Of a stretch of 64,000 nucleotides of DNA, positions 55,786 through 64,000 are shown piece after piece. How positions within the stretch are numbered: position 1 is the stretch's first letter; every line of letters begins with the position of its first letter. The notes under the pieces were generated by a model. That model made no database searches, was not told the origin of the DNA, and was given only the letters and a program-made list of their open reading frames with translations. Source of the stretch: UBA2199 sp964628035. Its GTDB lineage: Bacteria > Acidobacteriota > Aminicenantia > UBA2199. A program made the position numbers and the translations under genes. The DNA lies in the NCBI GenBank assembly GCA_964628035.1, contig CAZVPI010000001.1, positions 434,001-498,000 on the forward strand, given 5' to 3'.

Positions 55786-56622
55786 ATGGAGACGCGCTAC
55801 GGAGTTGCCGAGGAACAGCTGGCGCACTACACGTGCTTTCGCGCCCCTGGCCCGATCCGCGTCGACGGCAGGCTGGACGAGGAGGCTTGGCGGGCGGCGC
55901 CGCTTTCTCCTCCCTTCGTCGACCTGGTGAGCGGGGAACCGGCGCCGCTCGCGACGCGGGTCGCCTGCCTGTGGGACGACCGCGCCTTCTATGTCGGCTT
56001 TCGCATCGAGGAGCCCGACGTGCGCGCGACGCTCACCGCCCGCGACTCCTTCGTCTGGAACGACAACGACGTCGAGGTTTTCATCGCCGGCGACGACTGT
56101 TACTACGAGTTCGAGATCAACGCCCTGGGCACGGTCTACGAGGCGTTCTTCGTCTGGCAGGACGCCCTGTGCCCGGGCGGCCGCTTCGCTGGCCCCGAGT
56201 ACGATCCGCGCCGCCGTCATGTCGACCTGCTGGGCGGTTTCCAGGACGCCTCGCGCTTCGGCCGCCACCCGCGCGGGAAGCGCTGGGCCTTCCTCGACTG
56301 GGATCTGCAGGGGCTGGAGGCGGCGGTGCACGTGGACGGGAGGATCAACGACTGCTCCGGCGTGGACAAGGGCTGGACCGTCGAGCTGGCCTTTCCCTGG
56401 ACGGGGCTGGCGCCCCTCTTCTCCAACCGCCGCCTGCCGCCGCGGCAGGGGGACGTGCTGCGCGTCGATTTTTCGCGCTTCGAGCCGCTGGGACCGCTGG
56501 GCGGCAGGCCGGCCCCGGCCTGGAGCCTGAACCCGCACGGGGTCTACGACTCGCACATCCCCGAGTGCTTTTCCTTCGTCCATTTCAGCGAGCGGCCGGA
56601 GGGGGGCGATCCATGGACCTGA
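55786..56622 (+). CDS. Carbohydrate-binding family 9-like protein
   Basis: A 278-residue protein of the CBM9-like (DOMON-related) fold: RVDGRLDEEAWRAAP, RVACLWDDRAFYVGFRIEEP, DNDVEVFIAGDDCYYEFEIN and WTVELAFPW are standard. It has no signal peptide from this start, so it would be cytoplasmic, unusual for a sugar-binding fold. An in-frame start further upstream (55714) would add a hydrophobic segment but crosses the promoter. It overlaps the DUF169 gene by 10 bases. Confidence 0.82.
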   Translation: METRYGVAEEQLAHYTCFRAPGPIRVDGRLDEEAWRAAPLSPPFVDLVSGEPAPLATRVACLWDDRAFYVGFRIEEPDVRATLTARDSFVWNDNDVEVFIAGDDCYYEFEINALGTVYEAFFVWQDALCPGGRFAGPEYDPRRRHVDLLGGFQDASRFGRHPRGKRWAFLDWDLQGLEAAVHVDGRINDCSGVDKGWTVELAFPWTGLAPLFSNRRLPPRQGDVLRVDFSRFEPLGPLGGRPAPAWSLNPHGVYDSHIPECFSFVHFSERPEGGDPWT

Positions 56623-57374
56623 AACAGAAAGCGCGGTTTCAGGAGCTTTTCTCCAGGTATTTTCCCGGGGCCGAGCTTCCCGTGACCTTCTTCTTCGCCG
56701 ACGAGCCGCCTGAGGGAGTCGGGCCCGAGCCCAAGAGCCAGGGTTGGCGCTGCTTCGTCTCCGACCTGGCGCGGGTACGGCGGGGAGAGTCCCTCTGCCT
56801 GGATGAGGCGGCGCTGGGCTGCGGCAGGCGCTTCTGCGGATTTCCCGCGCCGCTCCACCCCCACTTCGAGCAGTTCCTGTCGACCGGCATTCCCGGCAGG
56901 CTGGAAGGGGAGCGCTACAAAAAAAATCCCGAAACCGTAAGGGAGATGTTGAAGCACATGCCCGACTGGCGGGCGCCCGGCCGCTATATCGTGCTGCGGC
57001 GCTGGGACGCCCTGGGCGGGGACGACCGCCCCGAGGCGGCGATTTTCTTCGCTCCGCCCGACGTCCTCGCCGGGCTGTTCACCCTGGCCCATTTCGCCCG
57101 AAGCGATCCGTTCGCCGTGATCGCCCCCTTCGCCTCAGGCTGCGCCTCGGTCATTCAATACCCCTTCCTGGAAAACCAAGCGCAAGATCCCCGGTGCGTG
57201 CTGGGGATGTTCGACGTTTCGGCTCGCCCCGCCGTGAACGCGGGGGAGCTCACCTTCACGGCGCCGATGAGGAAGCTTGCGGGGATGATCGCCGACTTTG
57301 AGGAGAGCTTCGTGGTCACCCGCTCCTGGGAAAAGGTGATGCGGCGCATGCCTGCCGGTCCTCCCCAAGAGTAA
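56613..57374 (+). CDS. DUF169 family protein
   Basis: The 253-residue product carries the DUF169 pattern: PVTFFFADEPPEGV, then a Cys-rich centre (CLDEAALGCGRRFCGF) and CASVIQYPFLENQAQDPRC, ending in AGELTFTAPMRKL. The conserved cysteines suggest metal or corrinoid binding, but no role is proven. The ATG overlaps the end of the CBM9-like gene; GGAGGGGGG lies upstream. Confidence 0.85.
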   Translation: MDLKQKARFQELFSRYFPGAELPVTFFFADEPPEGVGPEPKSQGWRCFVSDLARVRRGESLCLDEAALGCGRRFCGFPAPLHPHFEQFLSTGIPGRLEGERYKKNPETVREMLKHMPDWRAPGRYIVLRRWDALGGDDRPEAAIFFAPPDVLAGLFTLAHFARSDPFAVIAPFASGCASVIQYPFLENQAQDPRCVLGMFDVSARPAVNAGELTFTAPMRKLAGMIADFEESFVVTRSWEKVMRRMPAGPPQE

Positions 57375-57448
57375 ACCTTTTCTTCCCTCGGATAGTATTA
57401 CGTGGTGCGCGGCCCCGGCCGCGGCTGAATTTTCGTTCCAGGAGGCGG

Positions 57449-60400
57449 ATGATGACGCAAGTCGGGAAAAATTTTCTCAAAACCAAGTCTTTCCTGTTGC
57501 TGCTGGTCTGGGGCCTGTTCTTCGCGCCGCTGGAGGCCATCGAGGATGCGCGGCTGCTGCGCAATCCCGACCTCCACGGCGACCGCATCGCTTTCGAGTA
57601 TGGCGGCGACCTGTGGACCTGCCCCCTGGGGGGCGGCCGGGCCGTGCAGCTGACCAGCCACCCGGGAAGCGAATTTTCTCCCTATTACTCCCCCGACGGC
57701 CGCTGGATCGCCTTCAGCGGGCAGTACGATGAGAACCTGGATGTCTACGTCATCCCCGCCGCCGGCGGCGAGCCGAAGCGCCTGACCTTCCATCCCGGCG
57801 CCGACCAGGTCACCGGCTGGTCGGCCGACGGCCGCTTCGTGCTGTTCTCCAGTCCGCGCGCCAGCGGCAACCGCTATGCCCGCATCTTCCGCGTCGACGC
57901 CGACGGCGGCACGCCCGAGGCCCTGCCCATGCCCATGGCCTGGCTGGGTTCGATGTCGGCCGACGGCCGCCTCTTCGCCTATACCTCGCTCTCCAACCGC
58001 CAGTCCTTCGAGACCTGGCGCCGCTACCGCGGCGGCAACGCGCCGTTCATCTGGGTGTTCGACCTCCTGAGCCACGCCGCCGAAAAGGTGCCCCATCCCG
58101 GCAGCAACGACAGCTTCCCCCGCTTCAGCGGCGACTGGGTCTATTTCCTCTCCGACCGCGACCGGGTGATGAACCTCCACCGCTACAACGCCACGAGCCG
58201 CCAGCTGGAGCAGCTGACTCGCTTCACCGGCGCCGACATCAAGTCCTTCGCCGTCGCCGCAGGGGTCGTCGTTTTCGAGCGCGAAGGGCGTCTGCACGTG
58301 CTCCGCGACGGCGAGGCGAGGACGCTGGCGATCGACGTTCCCAGCGAGCGCATCCTGAGCCGCCCCGGACGCGTTCCGGCCGGAGAGCTCATCTTCAACG
58401 CCCACCTGTCTCCCGCCGGCAAGCGCGCCGTCTTCGAGGCCCGGGGCGAGATCGTCACCGTCCCGGCGGAGAAGGGCGACATCCGCGACATCACCGGCAC
58501 GCCGGCCTGCGCCGAGCGCGAGCCGGCCTGGTCGCCCGACGGCATGTCCATCGCCTATTTCAGCGACGAGCCCGGCGAGTACGCCCTGTTCATCCGCGAC
58601 CAGCTGGGGGCCAAACCGCCGCGGGTCATCGCCCTGCCCGAGAAGGCCTATTATCACGAGCCGCTGTGGTCGCCCGACGGCAAGCGCATCGCCTTCATCG
58701 ACAACCGCCAGGCGATCTACATCGCGGACGTCGCTGCCGGCAAGGTCGCGCGCATCGCCGTCGACCCCAAGTTCGTCAGCGTTCCCGAATACGACTGGTC
58801 GCCCGACTCGCAGTGGCTTTGCTACACGCTGCACGGGGAAAACAACCTGCGCGACCTCCACCTGTATCGGGTCGGCGACGGCACCTCGCAGCGCCTGACC
58901 GACGGCATGAGCGACGCCTTCTCGCCGGCATTCGACCGCAACGGCAAATATCTCTATTTCGCCGCCTCCACCAACCTGGCCCATGACATGGGCTGGGTCG
59001 ACCTCTCCGAGGTCCAGCACGAGCCTGTGGCCAGCCTCTACCTGGTGGTCCTCTCCGCCGCCGAACCCTCGCCGCTGAAGGCCCAGAGCGACGAGGAGGA
59101 GGGCAAGAAGGAGGAGCAGAAGGACGAAGCCAAGAAAGGCAAGGGCCAGGAGGAGAAGAAGGACGCCGGGGCGGCCAAGCCCGTGCGCATCGACCTGCCG
59201 GGGATCGGCGGCCGCATCCTCGCCCTGCCCCTGCCCACCCGCAGCTACGCCCGGCTGCGGGCCGGGGAAAACAAGCTGTACTACGCCGAGCGGGTCCAGC
59301 GCCGGCGCAGCGACACCGAGGTCGACCAGAGCCTCGTGCTCTCGGCCTTCGACCTGGAGAAGCGCGAGCCCGAGGAGCTGGCCTCCGATATCGCCTCCTT
59401 CACGCTCTCGGCCGACGGCAAGAAGATGCTCTACCGCCAGAAGCGCGACTGGTTCCTCGTCGACGCCGCCAAGGTGGAACCCGGCAAGGGCAGGTTGGAC
59501 ACGCAGGGGATCCAGGTCTATCGCGAGCCGCGTTCCGAATGGCGCCAGATCCTGCGCGACGCCTGGCGCATCGAGCGCGACTACTTCTACGACCCCGGCA
59601 TGCACGGCCAGGACTGGCAGGCGGTCTGGGAGCGCTACGAGGCCTACCTGCCTTACGTCTCCCACCGCGACGACCTCAACTATCTCATCGGCCAGATGAT
59701 CGGCGAGCTCTGCGTGGGCCACGCCTACCGCGGCGGCGGCGAACGGCCGCGCATCAAGCAGACGCCGGTCGGGCTGCTCGGCGCCGACATCGCCGTCCGC
59801 GACAACCGCTTCTACCTGAAAAAAATCTACCGCGGCGAGAGCTGGAATCCCGAGCTGCGCTCGCCCCTTTCCGAGCCGGGCAGCCGCGTCGAGGAGGGAA
59901 GCTACGTGCTGGCCGTCGACGGCCGCGACCTCGATCCGGCCGAGAACTTCTACTCCTATTTCCTGGCCGCGGCCGGCCGTCAGGTGCGCCTGCTGGTCCA
60001 TGACAAGCCGCAGAAGGCCGGGGCCCGGGAGGTCACCGTCGTCCCTGTCGACAGCGAGGACGAGTTGCGCTTCCGCGAGCAGATGGAGGAGAACCGCCGC
60101 CTGGTCGACCGGCTCAGCCAGGGCAAGCTCGGCTACGTGTACCTGCCCGACACGGCGATTGACGGCTACACCTTCTTCAACCGCTACTATTTCTCCCAGT
60201 TGCAGAAGCAGGGGATGGTGCTCGACGAGCGCTTCAATGGCGGCGGCTATGCCGCCGACTACATCATCGACCTGCTGCGCCGGCCGCTGATGAACCATTG
60301 GCTGGGGCGCTGGGGCGCCCTGGGACGGACGCCGCAGGCGGCGAACTTCGGCCCCAAGGCCATGCTGATCAACGAGTACGCCGGCTCGGGCGGCGACGCC

Positions 60401-60724
60401 ATGCCCTATTATTTCAAGCAGCAGAAGATCGGCCCGCTGGTCGGCAAGCGCACATGGGGCGGCCTGGTCGGCATCACAGGCTATCCGCCGCTGATGGACG
60501 GCGGCTACGTGACCGCACCGTCGGTCTCCTTCGTCGATCCCGAAGGCCGCTTCACGGTGGAGAACGAGGGCGTGGCCCCCGACATCGAAGTCGAATGGAC
60601 GCCGCAGGAGGTGATCGCCGGACGCGACCCGCAGATCGAGAAGGCGGTGGCCTGGCTGCTGGAGGAGCTGAAGCGCAACCCGGTGCGGGAGTTCAAACCC
60701 GGGCCCTTCCCGCGCGGCCGCTGA
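57449..60724 (+). CDS. Tricorn-like S41 protease, exported
   Basis: The 1091-residue enzyme has a signal peptide (about 1-30), a six- and seven-bladed beta-propeller region (about 35-560; many SPDG repeats), a Lys/Glu-rich insert at about 550-575, a C1 helical domain, a PDZ-like domain (about 770-865) and an S41 catalytic core with nucleophile S980 (AGSGGDAM), E1038 (VENEG) and a His around residue 760 in CVGHAYRGGG. The S980-E1038 spacing equals that in tricorn (S965-E1023). It would cut peptides in the periplasm. AGGAGG precedes the ATG pair 57449/57452. Confidence 0.93.
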   Translation: MMTQVGKNFLKTKSFLLLLVWGLFFAPLEAIEDARLLRNPDLHGDRIAFEYGGDLWTCPLGGGRAVQLTSHPGSEFSPYYSPDGRWIAFSGQYDENLDVYVIPAAGGEPKRLTFHPGADQVTGWSADGRFVLFSSPRASGNRYARIFRVDADGGTPEALPMPMAWLGSMSADGRLFAYTSLSNRQSFETWRRYRGGNAPFIWVFDLLSHAAEKVPHPGSNDSFPRFSGDWVYFLSDRDRVMNLHRYNATSRQLEQLTRFTGADIKSFAVAAGVVVFEREGRLHVLRDGEARTLAIDVPSERILSRPGRVPAGELIFNAHLSPAGKRAVFEARGEIVTVPAEKGDIRDITGTPACAEREPAWSPDGMSIAYFSDEPGEYALFIRDQLGAKPPRVIALPEKAYYHEPLWSPDGKRIAFIDNRQAIYIADVAAGKVARIAVDPKFVSVPEYDWSPDSQWLCYTLHGENNLRDLHLYRVGDGTSQRLTDGMSDAFSPAFDRNGKYLYFAASTNLAHDMGWVDLSEVQHEPVASLYLVVLSAAEPSPLKAQSDEEEGKKEEQKDEAKKGKGQEEKKDAGAAKPVRIDLPGIGGRILALPLPTRSYARLRAGENKLYYAERVQRRRSDTEVDQSLVLSAFDLEKREPEELASDIASFTLSADGKKMLYRQKRDWFLVDAAKVEPGKGRLDTQGIQVYREPRSEWRQILRDAWRIERDYFYDPGMHGQDWQAVWERYEAYLPYVSHRDDLNYLIGQMIGELCVGHAYRGGGERPRIKQTPVGLLGADIAVRDNRFYLKKIYRGESWNPELRSPLSEPGSRVEEGSYVLAVDGRDLDPAENFYSYFLAAAGRQVRLLVHDKPQKAGAREVTVVPVDSEDELRFREQMEENRRLVDRLSQGKLGYVYLPDTAIDGYTFFNRYYFSQLQKQGMVLDERFNGGGYAADYIIDLLRRPLMNHWLGRWGALGRTPQAANFGPKAMLINEYAGSGGDAMPYYFKQQKIGPLVGKRTWGGLVGITGYPPLMDGGYVTAPSVSFVDPEGRFTVENEGVAPDIEVEWTPQEVIAGRDPQIEKAVAWLLEELKRNPVREFKPGPFPRGR

Positions 60725-60773
60725 GGACGACGGGCCTGAAGGCCCTGCCGCTCGCCCGGGGGCGTTTCTTCCC

Positions 60774-61232
60774 TTACAGCGCGATGCCGATGGTGAAGCC
60801 GAAGGAGAGGTCCTGGAACATCTCCTTCAGGACCGTCAGCATGTAGGCGGCCAGACGGAAGCGGCTGGCGCGGACTCCGGCCTGGATCTTCAGTTCCAGG
60901 GGCAGGGAGATGTCCGAATCCTTCAGCCAAAGCTCCTTGATGATGCCGCTGCCCAGGAAGAGCTGCCCGTAATTGAAATTGAGAGTGCCGCCCGGGGCCA
61001 GGACCAGGGAGTCGGTTTCGATCTTGCTGTTGGCATAGATCGTGCATTCGGGGCTGAGCATGAGAAAGCCGCCCAGATGGATGTCGAGAGTGATGTTCCC
61101 CGACAGCACAAGGGGATCGAACGAAAAGTCGCCGCGGCTGAGGATGCCGGCATTGGCACTGACATCGATGGCCTGCGCCAGGACCGGGCTGACGCATGCG
61201 AGGGAAACAAGAACGATCAGGGCTTTTTTCAT
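60774..61232 (-). CDS. Small secreted beta-barrel-like protein
   Basis: A 152-residue protein with a signal peptide (about 1-18) followed by alternating polar and apolar beta strands and short turns (LSGNITLDIHLGGFLML), ending FGFTIGIAL with a terminal hydrophobic strand as in outer-membrane barrels. It is small enough for an eight-stranded barrel. CAGGAGGG precedes the start. It is convergent with the tricorn-like gene. Identity beyond this is unknown. Confidence 0.62.
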   Translation of the reverse strand: MKKALIVLVSLACVSPVLAQAIDVSANAGILSRGDFSFDPLVLSGNITLDIHLGGFLMLSPECTIYANSKIETDSLVLAPGGTLNFNYGQLFLGSGIIKELWLKDSDISLPLELKIQAGVRASRFRLAAYMLTVLKEMFQDLSFGFTIGIAL

Positions 61233-61447
61233 GCGCCCTCCTGAATGCGCCCTATGATAATGGGATGAAAGGGGAAAAGCAAGCCTCTCTTCGGAAATAG
61301 GTTGACTGCAATCGGGATCGAAGCCATGCTCCATGGTAAGCCTCTGAGCCGGCAGGCGACCGCTGGCCCGATTGCGTTGCGGGGGACAGAATCCTATTGC
61401 ATATTCTCCATTTTTGTATTATATATAACTATAATGGTCACAAAAGA

Positions 61448-63625
61448 ATGGAGATGAACCCCGTGAAACCCATGAAATCCTCTTTTTGGCAAAAAGTTGT
61501 GCGCTTCGTCAAGCCGCTTTTGTTCCCGTTGGTCGCCATCCTGGCCATCCTTTGGTTTCTTATCCGCGTCATCCCCAAACCGTCTCGGGCGGCCTATCCC
61601 TGCCAGCGGGCCGCTGCCGGCATCGGCGGCGGCTTTCTCCTCTACCTGGCGGCCATGATCGTGCCGGCCGCCTTGCTGAGGCGCTGGCAGGGTCGGGTCA
61701 GCCGCTGGCGGGTTCCCATCCTCGCGGTTTCCGCGTCTGTCCTGATGGCGGTGACCCTGCCGAGTCTGGTCTCCCAGGACAGGCCCGATGCTGTCGGCGA
61801 CGCCTTCACGCCGGCCGATCTTCCCAACCAGCCGTTGGGCGTCGCCAGGGGCATCTTCCCAGGCCGCGTGGTCTGGATGCGTGACCTGAAGGCCACCAGC
61901 TGGGACGGCGAAAACGGGTTCTGGTGGGATGACGACAACACCAGCCTGCCGGCGGTCAGCAACATGCTCTCGGCTTCGTTGCGCCAGCTCAGCGGCCAGC
62001 CGACCGACGCCGCGGCCTGGGACGCCCTGTTCCGCCATGCCAACGCCTCGCGCGGACGCGGCGATCGCGGCTATGCGGCTGGAGAAAAGGTCGTGGTCAA
62101 GATCAATGGCAACCAGGACTTCGCCCAGGCCTGGGACAACGGCGGCTTTCAGAGCCCGCACCTGGTCTATGCCCTGGTCGAGCAGCTGATCCGCGCGGCC
62201 GGAGTCGCCGGGGGCGACATCACCCTGGCCGATGCCTCGCGCTACATCGGCGACCCGATCCATGACACGATCCGCGCCAACCCCGACATCCACTTTCAGT
62301 CGGTGCATTTCGCCGTGCGCCCCGACCTGAGCCGGAACGGTCGCGAGGCGGCCAGCCCGGATTTCAGCCATCCTATCCGCTTCGTCAAGCCGGCTCCCGA
62401 AGCCGCGGACATCCCCGACCATTTTCCCCCCACCTGCTGCACCGAGGCCCAGTACATCATCAACCTGTCGCTGCTGCGCTCGCACCAGCTTTTCGGCGTC
62501 ACCCTCTCCGGCAAGAACCATTTCGGCCTGGTCTTCAACGGCAGCGCCTTCTCGCCGAGCCTGCTGCACGGCTTCGGCACCATCACCAAGCCGGTCAATC
62601 CCCTGGGAAGCCCGCACTGCCACCCTTCTCTCCTCGGCCATGAGCACCTGGGCGGCAAGACCATGCTGTTCCTGATGGACGGCCTGTACACGGCGGTCCA
62701 CCAGAGCTCCAAGGTCATCACCCGCTGGCAGAGCCTGGACAACGAGTACTTCTCCAGCCTGCTGCTTTCCCAGGACCCGGTCGCCCTTGATTCGGTGGCT
62801 TTGGATTTCCTGCGCAACGAGCCTTCCATGCACACCGATGCCATGACGGCCAACACCTGCAATTACCTTCACGAATCGGCGCTGGCGGGCGATCCGCCCT
62901 CCGGCGCGGTCTATGATCCCGAGGGCGACGGCACACCGCTGCAGAGCCTGGGCGTCCACGAGCACTGGGACAACGCCCAGGACCGGCGCTATTCGCGCAA
63001 TCTCGGCAGCGGCGAAGGCATCGAGCTCATCCAGAGCAGCCCGTCCCTGGCGATCGTCCAGCCCGACGGCGGCGAGCGCCTAAACCTGGGCAGCCGCTAC
63101 CCGGTCACCTGGCGCTCCTCGTCCCTGTCGACGCCGCTGAAGATCATGCTGTGGCGCGAGGGGCTGTTGGTGGGCGACATCGCCCTGAACATCCCTCCCG
63201 ACTCCGGGTCCTACCTGTGGAAGGTAGCCGGGACGATGGGCGGATCCGCCCTGCCGGGGAGCGGCTACAGGATCAAGATCAAGGCGCCGGGCGTCGCCAC
63301 CGACGGCAGCGCCGAAACGTTCACCATCGTTCACTTGCGGCTGCTTTCTCCCAACGGCGGAGAGGCCCTGGCCGCCGGCGATGTCGTGCCGATCTCCTGG
63401 AAGGCCGGCGGCCCCCTCGGCCCCCTCAAGATCAGCCTCTGGCGGCATGGAGCCTGGCTGGGGCTGATCGCAGACAAGGTCGATCCCGCGGCTAAGGTTT
63501 TCCTTTGGCCCGCGGGTTCCTATTCCGGGAAGCTGGCGCCGCCCGGCGACGGCTACTCGGTCCGCATTCACGAAAAAGGGACGCAGATCCTCGACAACAG
63601 CGACCTCTCCTTCTCCATCCTTTGA
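61448..63625 (+). CDS. Membrane-anchored DUF362 protein with two C-terminal Ig-like repeats
   Basis: The 725-residue protein has three hydrophobic helices near the N-terminus (about 16-37, 53-72, 80-97), a DUF362 domain (about 130-500; VVVKINGNQDFAQAWDNGG and INLSLLRSHQLFGVTLSGKN), and two related repeats (about 535-630 and 632-725) starting PDGGERLNLGSRYPVTW and PNGGEALAAGDVVPISW, the Kre9/KNH-like fold often attached to surface proteins. It is the second DUF362 protein of the window, here tethered rather than Tat-exported. The start at 61448 lies behind an unusually AT-rich region. Confidence 0.82.
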   Translation: MEMNPVKPMKSSFWQKVVRFVKPLLFPLVAILAILWFLIRVIPKPSRAAYPCQRAAAGIGGGFLLYLAAMIVPAALLRRWQGRVSRWRVPILAVSASVLMAVTLPSLVSQDRPDAVGDAFTPADLPNQPLGVARGIFPGRVVWMRDLKATSWDGENGFWWDDDNTSLPAVSNMLSASLRQLSGQPTDAAAWDALFRHANASRGRGDRGYAAGEKVVVKINGNQDFAQAWDNGGFQSPHLVYALVEQLIRAAGVAGGDITLADASRYIGDPIHDTIRANPDIHFQSVHFAVRPDLSRNGREAASPDFSHPIRFVKPAPEAADIPDHFPPTCCTEAQYIINLSLLRSHQLFGVTLSGKNHFGLVFNGSAFSPSLLHGFGTITKPVNPLGSPHCHPSLLGHEHLGGKTMLFLMDGLYTAVHQSSKVITRWQSLDNEYFSSLLLSQDPVALDSVALDFLRNEPSMHTDAMTANTCNYLHESALAGDPPSGAVYDPEGDGTPLQSLGVHEHWDNAQDRRYSRNLGSGEGIELIQSSPSLAIVQPDGGERLNLGSRYPVTWRSSSLSTPLKIMLWREGLLVGDIALNIPPDSGSYLWKVAGTMGGSALPGSGYRIKIKAPGVATDGSAETFTIVHLRLLSPNGGEALAAGDVVPISWKAGGPLGPLKISLWRHGAWLGLIADKVDPAAKVFLWPAGSYSGKLAPPGDGYSVRIHEKGTQILDNSDLSFSIL

Positions 63626-63810
63626 AACTTGGCTTTCCGGTGATGCCGTTGTTGCCCCGGAGCTTCCGCCTTTCCCGGCGGCGGCCGGATATGATCCGCC
63701 CTGCATTCGGCAATAGCGCCTGAAGTAGAGCACAGCTGCCGCCGTGACCTGGACTGCGCCGGATCCTGGCGTTTCCCGATGCGCCGGCGCTTCGGGGTGG
63801 CCGTGATTCC

Positions 63811-63819
63811 TGGTATAAT
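63811..63819 (+). promoter_or_regulatory. Extended -10 promoter of the EamA transporter gene
   Basis: TGGTATAAT, an extended -10 with a perfect hexamer; the -35 region is poor. The ATG follows 33 bases later with GGGAG. Confidence 0.6.
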
Positions 63820-63852
63820 GCGCCTTCCGCAATCCCTTCTCCTGGGAGACTC

Positions 63853-64000
63853 ATGACAGGCATGCTGGGCGAGATCGCGGGGCTTCTGACCTCGGTCTGC
63901 TGGTCGTTCAACTCGGTGGTGTTCACGCTGGCCGGGCGGCGGGTGGGGGCAACGGCGGTCAACGCCCTGCGCCTCTGGATCGCCGTCCCGGCCCTGATGC
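63853..64000 (+). CDS. EamA/DMT-family transporter (partial, runs off the right edge)
   Basis: The 49 visible residues begin MTGMLGEIAGLLTSVCWSFN and continue with TLAGRRVGATAVNALRLWIA, the first helix and the Asn-Arg loop typical of EamA drug/metabolite exporters. CTGGGAG lies before the ATG. The open frame reaches the window edge. Confidence 0.8.
   Translation, partial: MTGMLGEIAGLLTSVCWSFNSVVFTLAGRRVGATAVNALRLWIAVPALM

Overview
The window is one high-GC (roughly two-thirds G+C by eye), densely packed bacterial chromosome segment. Bacterial identity rests on sigma-70 type promoters, a sigma-70 family factor, a penicillin-binding transpeptidase, a secretin, lipoprotein signals and bacterial-type GltX. 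The mix of secreted S41/tricorn-like, M16C and M64 peptidases, NADP-type glutamate dehydrogenase, an aminotransferase, Tat-exported DUF362 proteins, DUF169, VIT/VWA and PEGA-free Ser/Thr kinases suggests an Acidobacteriota/Aminicenantota-like, protein- or amino-acid-fermenting diderm. That placement is inference from gene content, not a phylogeny. No phage, IS element, CRISPR array, rRNA or tRNA gene was found.

Layout. 1-3865 (minus): a tightly overlapped dnaJ - hspR - RpoH-like sigma - DnaC-like ATPase - MoxR operon. 4042-6353: a GlcD-type flavoprotein behind a textbook promoter, then a six-repeat TVNG lipoprotein. 6468-8582 (minus): zinc-ribbon protein, PC4-like protein and DUF1846 protein. 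8763-12427: gltX-glnS and a small membrane protein. 12616-15303: rhomboid, RidA and two peptide/nickel-type ABC ATPases without permeases. 15372-18832: an S74-chaperone fibre-like protein and a secretin lipoprotein. 18869-23717 (minus): membrane protein, hybrid histidine kinase and TIM-barrel protein. 23850-25205 (minus) gdhA, divergent from 25353-31868: acyltransferase, gmhA, aminotransferase, transpeptidase, TPR protein and DUF1848. 32141-38563: DUF362, DUF6599-like, TlpA-like and M16C peptidase. 38585-43509: M64 peptidase divergent from a receptor-like kinase, then OsmC. 43510-47332 (minus): YjbQ, VWA and VIT-VWA proteins. 47410-50777: gatE-gatD. 50842-54662: a DUF5916 remnant, NTF2-like protein, EndoU toxin-like protein with a probable partner, and a MATE exporter. 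54787-64000: membrane protein, CBM9-like, DUF169, tricorn-like protease, small barrel-like protein, a membrane DUF362 protein and the start of an EamA transporter.

The most notable content is a complete gatE-gatD operon, encoding the archaeal-type Glu-tRNA(Gln) amidotransferase, driven by a bacterial promoter and lying in the same window as a glutaminyl-tRNA synthetase gene; these two routes to Gln-tRNA(Gln) are normally found in different domains of life. Other recurring signals are promoters whose -10 box sits only 6-8 bases before the start codon (probable leaderless mRNAs, eight cases), and short heptanucleotide-repeat elements of three different sequences in intergenic regions, one of which supplies the stop codon of a gene. 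Starts were chosen from ribosome binding sites, overlaps and promoters; all functional calls are from motif recognition without database searches.
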